A DNA stretch of 9,148 bases from Candidatus Desantisiibacteriota bacterium (GTDB lineage Bacteria > JACRDZ01), in the NCBI GenBank assembly GCA_016209155.1, contig JACQWU010000176.1, positions 1-9,148 on the forward strand, read 5' to 3'. Each line of letters starts with the position of its first letter. Position 1 is the stretch's first letter. This document shows, in pieces, positions 1 through 5,289 of the stretch. Below the pieces are notes generated by a model that ran no database searches, was not told the DNA's origin, and saw only the letters and a list, made by a program, of their open reading frames with translations. Both the position numbers and the translations under genes were made by a program.

Positions 1-60
1 AAAGAAAAAGGGGAGAAAACTGTAATTTTAATTGAACATGGTTAGGATATTTAAACTTAT

Positions 61-91
61 TACCTGAATCTTGCATGGCAAGATTCAGGTA
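61..91 (+). terminator. Strong hairpin, candidate terminator of an upstream gene
   Basis: A perfect 14-bp stem (TACCTGAATCTTGC, 61-74, paired with 78-91) closes on a 3-base loop ATG. It is followed by ATTAAGTCTTTTAC, which has only a short T-run, so it is a plausible but not textbook intrinsic terminator. One frame open from base 1 stops at TAG 43-45, 16 bases before the stem. That would fit the end of a plus-strand gene lying mostly outside the window, but the piece is too short to identify. The hairpin could instead lie in the 5' leader of the methyltransferase gene, whose start is 39 bases downstream. Confidence 0.5.
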
Positions 92-129
92 TTAAGTCTT
101 TTACTCTTAATTATATGAGGATACAAAAT

Positions 130-906
130 ATGAGAATTATTGAAAAAGCAGCAAAAAGATTTGTTCTTGAAACAGGAAGTTTTATCAGATATGTAATTCA
201 GCAAGTAACACAGGATGAAGATTTATTAAGCAGAATAGCTAACAGATACAGATCTGATAAGGGCACAAGAAAAATCTTACAATCTGAAGGAGATCGCCAA
301 TTTTATACTCCTATTTATCATAGTTATTTTTCAAAAATAAGAAATGATCATTTACTGGAAATAGGTATTGGATCAGGTGCTTCAATAAAAATATGGGGAG
401 ATTATTTTACTGATGCAGCTTTAAATTTTATCGATATTAATGATCATACCCGCCTAAACACAAAACGTATCCGCTGTTTTAAAGGAGATCAATCCAGTAG
501 GGATGATTTGAACAGGATTGCACAGACCATAGGTCAAAAGTTCGACATCATTATTGATGATGGAGGTCATTATATGGTTCAGCAGCAAACCAGTCTGGGT
601 GTATTATTTAAGTATTTAAAAGATGGGGGCTTGTATTTCATAGAAGATCTTGTTACTTCTCATTGGCCATATAATGAATATAAATCCGTATATAATAATA
701 TTCCTATTGATACCAATAAAGACAAATCTAATTCAACTCTTAATATGCTTCTGAATTTCATTGAAACAAAAAAGATGAGAAGCCTTTATCTCAGAGAAGA
801 AGAGATGTATTATCTGAATGGTGCAATTAAGTCATGTGAAATTCATGATACCATTATCAATAAATATGGACCAAACCATTTGGGTGTAATAATTAAAAAT
901 CAATGA
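130..906 (+). CDS. Class I SAM-dependent methyltransferase, MycE/TylE-like
   Basis: Predicted 258-residue soluble methyltransferase. Seen: SAM-binding motif I LLEIGIGSG at residues 75-83, the acidic end of beta-2 (IDIN, 101-104), the motif IIDDGGHY (about 141-148), then LKDGGLYFIEDL near 163-174. An ANRYRSDKG segment precedes the fold at about 38-46. This order (SDKG, EIGxGxGAS, GDQS, IDDGxH, GGLYxIEDL) is that of the metal-dependent sugar O-methyltransferases of macrolide biosynthesis (MycE, TylE) and their many relatives in polysaccharide clusters; the DDGxH and ED acids match the family's metal-site region. I prefer the ATG at 130 over the one at 115: TGAGG at 116-120 is a good ribosome binding site 9 bases before 130, while 115 has none. 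Substrate unknown; a surface or secreted sugar is the likely guess. It converges on the PEP-CTERM remnant. Confidence 0.85.
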   Translation: MRIIEKAAKRFVLETGSFIRYVIQQVTQDEDLLSRIANRYRSDKGTRKILQSEGDRQFYTPIYHSYFSKIRNDHLLEIGIGSGASIKIWGDYFTDAALNFIDINDHTRLNTKRIRCFKGDQSSRDDLNRIAQTIGQKFDIIIDDGGHYMVQQQTSLGVLFKYLKDGGLYFIEDLVTSHWPYNEYKSVYNNIPIDTNKDKSNSTLNMLLNFIETKKMRSLYLREEEMYYLNGAIKSCEIHDTIINKYGPNHLGVIIKNQ

Positions 907-907
907 G

Positions 908-1105
908 TTATTTATTCCCGGTTTTATTATACATTTTAAATCCTAAAAGTCCCGCCATGGATAAGCTTAATAATAGTATTGTTGAAGGTTCCGGAACGGG
1001 ATTTGAATTGTTAAATGTTTCAAATTCTGTAATATTGAGCGGAATTGTATCATTAACTCTTATATCTATATCATTCTCATAATGCTTATGGTATCTCCTT
1101 TTTAA
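908..1105 (-). pseudogene. PEP-CTERM sorting-signal tail of an internally deleted exported protein
   Basis: An open frame of 65 codons without a usable start ends in a clear PEP-CTERM signal: VPEP at residues 37-40, a hydrophobic helix STILLLSLSMAGLLGF (41-56), then a short basic end with three lysines before the stop at 908-910. In the family this tail directs a protein with an N-terminal signal peptide to an exosortase (EpsH/XrtA type) for cleavage and surface delivery, usually in exopolysaccharide-producing Gram-negatives. Here only about 35 residues of passenger precede it and no signal peptide exists. Upstream are an excellent promoter and AAGGAG (1095-1100), but the first ATG after it (1078-1080) is in another frame and stops after four codons. 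I infer a deletion between the ribosome binding site and the tail, real or from assembly. A simple frameshift would not restore a signal peptide. Confidence 0.75.
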
Positions 1106-1122
1106 TTAAACACATACATAGT

Positions 1123-1151
1123 AATATACTAAAGCATTTAAGTAATGTCAA
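1123..1151 (-). promoter_or_regulatory. Sigma-70-like promoter of the PEP-CTERM gene
   Basis: On the minus strand TTGACA (1146-1151, perfect -35) is followed after exactly 17 bases by TATATT (1123-1128, 5 of 6 matches to the -10). Transcription would start near 1116, leaving a short leader to AAGGAG at 1095-1100. The 12-bp palindrome GTCAAATTTGAC (1147-1158) overlaps the -35 box and could be an operator. The good match suggests that the PEP-CTERM gene was functional until recently or is intact in relatives. Confidence 0.65.
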
Positions 1152-1217
1152 ATTTGACTTTAAAAAAGGGTGTATCCCACTTCAGACGGTTACATAAATA
1201 TTAATAATTTTAAATTA

Positions 1218-1279
1218 AGCGAAGCTAAAGCTTCGCACTACATTTTATTGTATTTGTAGTGCGAGGCTTTAGCCTCGCT
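1218..1279. repeat. REP-like inverted pair of small hairpins
   Basis: Two 18-base palindromes face each other: GCGAAGC-TAAA-GCTTCGC (1219-1236) and GCGAGGC-TTTA-GCCTCGC (1261-1278). With the flanking ACTACA/TGTAGT they form 25-bp outer arms (1218-1242 and 1255-1279) around a 12-base loop, with two mismatches. Those two differences are compensatory inside each small hairpin (A-T in one, G-C in the other), so each unit keeps its own perfect stem. This is the architecture of dispersed REP/BIME elements mobilised by REP-associated Y1 transposases. Lying beyond the 3' end of the minus-strand operon, it may also stop its transcription; the minus-strand copy is followed by a moderately U-rich stretch. 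No RAYT gene is in the window. Confidence 0.7.
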
Positions 1280-1395
1280 ATAGGATGCGAGACGAGAAAA
1301 AAAATAGTTTTATTCATTTTAATTTTTGTAATAATCATAATAAACTTAAATGAGCAATATTTCCCTTCAGCCTTCAGTCTAAACCCCTAATTAAG
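1280..1395. other. Intergenic, AT-rich, no gene
   Basis: This stretch lies between the REP pair and the 3' end of the TPR lipoprotein gene. It holds a tandem heptamer CCTTCAG x2 (1364-1377) and several A/T runs. I see no coding frame, and no conventional terminator hairpin next to the lipoprotein stop codon. Confidence 0.4.
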
Positions 1396-3246
1396 TTATT
1401 GTGATTCTTTAATTTTATCATTCAGCCATTCTTCAAATATTTTTTGTTCAGGATTTAAAGATAATGATTTCTTCCCGGATTCTATGCACCTGATATAATC
1501 TTTTATGCAATAGTAGCTATGGGACAGAATCCTGTAAAAGTCAGCGTCATTACCGAATTCTTCAATTGCAGACAGTGTCTGTTCAATAGTTTCTTTGCAA
1601 TAATGATTTTCAAATAAATAGTAAATTCTTCTTTTCCTGATCCATTTTTTTAAAATTTTGTAATCAGGACTGATTGCCATAGCTTTTTCCGCATAATCAG
1701 CCGCTTTTTTATAATTTTCCTGACTGTCATAGCAGTAGGCAATTATCCGGTAGGCATAAGCTTCATTTTCTTTATTTTTAATCATTTCATTGGCAAGTGC
1801 CATGGCTTCAACATATTTTTTTGTTTGAAACAAATAATATAATTGTTTTTTATGTATCCATTTTTTGAAAAAATCGCTATCAGGATTAATTTCAAGATAT
1901 TTTTTTGCGTAATCAATGCATTCCTGATACATATTTAATTCACTGTAGCAGAATGCCAGATATTGATATGAATATGCATCATCTCCGTAATATTTTATCG
2001 TATCCTGAAAGACTTCTGCGGCTTCTTTATATTTTTTTAGTTCATATAGAAGGTAACCGCTTTCATGATATCTGCCTACTCCCTTATAATCAAGGTTTAT
2101 AATTGCTTTTGCATATTTAATAACATTTTTTTCATCACCGGTTTTATTGTAGCTGTAAGCTAAAAGTTTATAAGTGTTGGAGTCGCTTTTGCTTATTTTA
2201 AGCATCCTTTTAAGATGTTCTATAGCTTCCCAGTATTTTTCTATACCATATAAGGAATATGCAAAATTTCTATAAGCGCGATAATTGGCGGCAGCAAGCA
2301 GATCGTCATCCATGGAGGGATAGAATTTATTTTTAATTAATTCAAATTCTTTTAAAGCAATATCATATTTTTGCGCAAGCATCGCAAATTCAGCATAAAA
2401 GACATGTATTTCAAGGTTTTCAGGATTATTTTTTATAAATGTCATATATTTATTATTCACTTTTTTCCATACCTCCGGTTTTTGCAGGTATTGGTTTTTT
2501 AAATTCATAGCATCAACCATTTCTCTCTGCGCCATAGTTATAATAGTAAGTCCAAGATCATTATCATCAGGGGATTTATTTAAAGTTTCCAGTGCAAATT
2601 CAATCATCTTATCATGCGAACCATACCATTTTCGCGCAAAATAGTTTAATTTATTAATATGAGAGGCAAGATTATATGGATCTGCTTTGATAGCATGCTG
2701 AAACTGTGTCTCCATATAATTTGTATCGAGATTTAATCCTTTTGCGACAGTAATTAAATAGGTTGCGGCATGAGGATCGGCCGGATCTAATATACCGGCT
2801 TTTTCAAGATCGGTTTTAGCTGCGTTTAATCTGATGGTGAAAAAGGTAATTGCATCTTCCGGATTATTATTATTTCCATAGTCTTTATCGACTTCTTCCC
2901 ACGCATAAATTATATAAAAGTAACCTCTGGCTGTGTGTGCAATAGGTGAGGCGGGACGGGATTCACACCATTCATTCAGATTTTGCAGAATGTTATTATT
3001 TGAAGCTATATTGGAGTATATGCTGTCAATAAATTCCGAATTTCTTTTGTCTTTAAGCAATTCGTTAATAAGAGATTCAAACTCAATATATTGTTTATTT
3101 AATAAATATTCTGCTATTCTCTCTTTATCTTTTGCTGTAGGAATAAGATGTTTTTTTGTGTTAAACCGGATTCCTGTACATCCTGAAAAGAATAAACCTG
3201 TAAGTAAACAGCAAAAAACAAAAATTTTGGGAATTCTATTTTTCAT
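1396..3246 (-). CDS. TPR-repeat lipoprotein with DUF4034-like N-terminal region
   Basis: A 616-residue exported lipoprotein. The N-terminus is a lipoprotein signal peptide: KNR, a hydrophobic stretch, then FSGC with the lipidated cysteine at 23; the next residue is Thr, compatible with outer-membrane sorting. Residues of roughly 40-250 resemble DUF4034 (PASPIAHTARGYFYIIYAW and the later KWYGSHDKMIEFA). The C-terminal half, from about 315, is a TPR solenoid, which in this class serves protein-protein contacts. Residues 387-602 form three 72-residue units, each with two helical hairpins, and 603-616 is a cap starting a fourth. It is the last gene of the operon; its ATG overlaps the end of the glycosyltransferase gene by 11 bases, with AAAGGA upstream. 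Likely a periplasmic or outer-membrane scaffold; PEP-CTERM systems also use TPR lipoproteins (PrsT), but I cannot claim orthology. Confidence 0.85.
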   Translation of the reverse strand: MKNRIPKIFVFCCLLTGLFFSGCTGIRFNTKKHLIPTAKDKERIAEYLLNKQYIEFESLINELLKDKRNSEFIDSIYSNIASNNNILQNLNEWCESRPASPIAHTARGYFYIIYAWEEVDKDYGNNNNPEDAITFFTIRLNAAKTDLEKAGILDPADPHAATYLITVAKGLNLDTNYMETQFQHAIKADPYNLASHINKLNYFARKWYGSHDKMIEFALETLNKSPDDNDLGLTIITMAQREMVDAMNLKNQYLQKPEVWKKVNNKYMTFIKNNPENLEIHVFYAEFAMLAQKYDIALKEFELIKNKFYPSMDDDLLAAANYRAYRNFAYSLYGIEKYWEAIEHLKRMLKISKSDSNTYKLLAYSYNKTGDEKNVIKYAKAIINLDYKGVGRYHESGYLLYELKKYKEAAEVFQDTIKYYGDDAYSYQYLAFCYSELNMYQECIDYAKKYLEINPDSDFFKKWIHKKQLYYLFQTKKYVEAMALANEMIKNKENEAYAYRIIAYCYDSQENYKKAADYAEKAMAISPDYKILKKWIRKRRIYYLFENHYCKETIEQTLSAIEEFGNDADFYRILSHSYYCIKDYIRCIESGKKSLSLNPEQKIFEEWLNDKIKESQ

Positions 3247-4378
3247 TATTTTTTTCCTTTTGTAATACTATTGAAACAATTTCAGAAGCAGAATCTGGTT
3301 TTGCAATAGTTTTTATGGATTGTTTCATTTTTTCAAGCTGATTTTTATCATTCAATAGTTTATCAATTTTATATGCAAGAGTTGGGAGATTATTACATCG
3401 TATTGCGACTCCTTCTTCAAGAAAATGATCGCTATTGCGCTGTTCCTGCCCCGGTATCGGATTTACTATTACCATTATAAGATCTCTGGCAAGAGCTTCT
3501 GAGCTTGTTAATCCTCCGGATTTTCCTATTAAAATATTTGATGCCGCCATTAGTTCATCCATTTCATTTGTAAAACCTATTATTTTCACAGGATGTTTGA
3601 AATTATTAATATTTTCTAAACGCTGTTTTAATATATTATTTTTACCGCAGACTATAATCATCTGAATTGGATATGTTACTTTATTTACTGATTCCGCTAA
3701 TGATTCAATAGGCCCCACCCCAAATCCGCCCGCGGAAATAAGAAGTGTATTTCTATCGGGAAGAAGCCCAAGCTTTTTTCTGATTTCATCTTTTGATTTT
3801 TTAACAGCGAAGACGGGATCGATCGGTATTCCTGTAACATGTATTGTATTTCGCGGTATTCCCAATTCTGACAGATATTCACGGGTTTCTTCACAGGCCA
3901 CGAAATACCAGTCCACATTTTTGTACAGCCACATTGCATGAGCGTCAAAATCTGTAACCACAACACCAATTTTAATATCCAGAGATCTTTTTTTACGAAG
4001 ATAAATGAGAATTTCAGCAGGTAAAAAATGAGTGCAGATTACTATTTCCGGTTTTTTATAATCCAAAAGTTTTATTAATTTTCCGGTGTTTAATCTGTCA
4101 AGAGCCAACCGTCTTTTTTGCATTTTCCACGGCCGGTCTAAAGAATTATACATCCATCCCACAAGATCGGGTCTTTTATTTACAAAATCAATATATAAGT
4201 CAGAATAAACCTGCCGGAAAAAAATATTTGTATAGCGCAGGACTTCAATGTGCTCGGCAGAAATACCTTTTAAAGCAAAGGCTTTAACAAGTGCAAGAGC
4301 GGCGCGTATATGCCCTGCCCCTGACGCGGCGGATAAAACCATTATTGAACCGGAGCTTACCAAATCATTTGATTTCAT
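3236..4378 (-). CDS. UgtP/MGDG-synthase-like glycolipid glycosyltransferase (GT28)
   Basis: A 380-residue GT-B glycosyltransferase. Seen: the N-terminal glycine-rich motif SGAGHIRAA (residues 19-27) and THFLPAEIL (116-124) of the MGDG-synthase N-domain, VTDFDAHAMW (141-150), then the C-domain donor-binding motif GKSGGLTSSEALA (285-297) and PIPGQEQRN (307-315). These are intact and full length for the family (plant MGD1, Bacillus UgtP, processive diacylglycerol beta-glycosyltransferases), which move galactose or glucose from the UDP-sugar to diacylglycerol at the cytoplasmic membrane face; no membrane helix is evident. MurG is a more distant relative, but the GQE and GGLTSSEA pattern favours glycolipid synthesis. 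The start codon shares one base with the kinase-homologue stop (TAATG) and has GAGG five bases upstream, so the two are translationally coupled. Acceptor lipid and donor sugar are unproven. Confidence 0.85.
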   Translation of the reverse strand: MKSNDLVSSGSIMVLSAASGAGHIRAALALVKAFALKGISAEHIEVLRYTNIFFRQVYSDLYIDFVNKRPDLVGWMYNSLDRPWKMQKRRLALDRLNTGKLIKLLDYKKPEIVICTHFLPAEILIYLRKKRSLDIKIGVVVTDFDAHAMWLYKNVDWYFVACEETREYLSELGIPRNTIHVTGIPIDPVFAVKKSKDEIRKKLGLLPDRNTLLISAGGFGVGPIESLAESVNKVTYPIQMIIVCGKNNILKQRLENINNFKHPVKIIGFTNEMDELMAASNILIGKSGGLTSSEALARDLIMVIVNPIPGQEQRNSDHFLEEGVAIRCNNLPTLAYKIDKLLNDKNQLEKMKQSIKTIAKPDSASEIVSIVLQKEKNNEK

Positions 4379-5259
4379 TAATACCTCATTTTCAGTTTGT
4401 CAGGCAGTATTTCAAATTGAAAATAATTATTTTTTTTCTCCAGAGTGCCATGAATTTGAAGATATAAATCTATATTTGTTTTTATACTTATTTTTTCAGC
4501 TCTTTTATATTCGCCGATTTTATTTTTATATAAAAAGGAGGCGGCTATCCCATAACAGATCTTTAAAATTCCGGAATTTAAATATAGAATATGTATATTC
4601 CCGTCACTGATTTTTGCATCAGGGACTATATTAAGACCAAATCCATAATATGGAATTTTAGTAACAATTATTGATAAAAAATCAGGAACATTGATTATTT
4701 CACCGTCTATATTTATTTCTACATTAGATCGCACATAATCTTTTGTTATTGATTTTGCGGTAGCTTTTATGTACGGCAATAAACCTTTCAGTCTGTTGCT
4801 TTTATCCTCCCTTATATATTGTTCGCGCAGTTTCAATATATGCCCGTCTAAGCCTACACTGGCAAATAGAGCTTTTTTTTCAGCATCACATAATATAAGA
4901 TCGGCATAGCGGGTTTTGCCGTTTTTAATTTGATTAAGATTTTTAATAACAGAACCGGAAAGATGTAAAGTATATTTTAGCGCATTTCCGGTCCCAAAAG
5001 GTAAATATGCGATAGTTGTTTCAGGTCTTATTGTATTTATTATATCACATATTGTCCCGTCACCGCCGCATCCAATTATAATATCGACATTATTTTCAAT
5101 ATCTTTTACGCAATCACAAAATTCTTTAGCAGATTTAGTATCGAGTCCGGCAATAATACATTCATCTCCAAGAAATTTTGCGGCTTGCTTTAATATATTA
5201 TTTTTTTTATCAATACTTAATGTCCCTGAGCATGGATTTGCAATAATCCCATATTTCAT
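4378..5259 (-). CDS. Diacylglycerol kinase family protein (DgkB/YegS-like), C-terminal motif altered
   Basis: A 293-residue member of the DAGK-catalytic/LCB5 family of soluble lipid kinases. Seen: the start NPCSGT (8-13), the nucleotide-binding loop GCGGDGT (63-69), PFGTGNALKY (87-96), FASVGLDG (132-139), a mid-protein DGE (185-187) and the SDG signature (218-220). In DgkB and YegS a second, C-terminal DGE supplies acids implicated in catalysis and metal binding; here the equivalent site appears to be HGT (270-272), so kinase activity is uncertain. The ribosome binding site GGAG lies 8 bases before the ATG, and the gene follows the GGDEF/EAL gene by 30 bases. Family members phosphorylate diacylglycerol (or related lipids) with ATP. 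Next to a diacylglycerol glycosyltransferase homologue, it would control or sense the same lipid pool. Length is normal for the family. Confidence 0.85.
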   Translation of the reverse strand: MKYGIIANPCSGTLSIDKKNNILKQAAKFLGDECIIAGLDTKSAKEFCDCVKDIENNVDIIIGCGGDGTICDIINTIRPETTIAYLPFGTGNALKYTLHLSGSVIKNLNQIKNGKTRYADLILCDAEKKALFASVGLDGHILKLREQYIREDKSNRLKGLLPYIKATAKSITKDYVRSNVEINIDGEIINVPDFLSIIVTKIPYYGFGLNIVPDAKISDGNIHILYLNSGILKICYGIAASFLYKNKIGEYKRAEKISIKTNIDLYLQIHGTLEKKNNYFQFEILPDKLKMRY

Positions 5260-5289
5260 CTGAAAATCTCCATACCTTATTGATAATCT

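Noticed and set aside
1-45. Short open frame (KEKGEKTVILIEHG, then stop) as the end of an upstream gene
   Set aside because: Only 14 codons, and the other two frames also stop within 35 bases; it cannot be distinguished from chance, although the hairpin at 61-91 makes an upstream gene plausible.
115-129. Upstream in-frame ATG at 115 as start of the methyltransferase
   Set aside because: It has no ribosome binding site, whereas TGAGG at 116-120 serves the ATG at 130 with 9-base spacing.
1066-1080. ATG after the PEP-CTERM ribosome binding site as a real start
   Set aside because: It stops after four codons (MRMI) and is out of frame with the PEP-CTERM tail.
1364-1377. Tandem CCTTCAG x2 as a repeat array
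   Set aside because: Two copies of seven bases are too few to call anything.
1905-2102. Plus-strand open frame inside the TPR lipoprotein gene
   Set aside because: It is antisense to a clearly coding frame, has no recognisable domain and lies in biased AT-rich codons; the same holds for the plus-strand frames at 2933-3265, 3435-3665, 4248-4610, 5344-5565 and 6758-7030.
3697-3969. Minus-strand open frame of 90 codons within the glycosyltransferase gene
   Set aside because: It is an alternative frame of the glycosyltransferase, whose motifs are continuous in the main frame.
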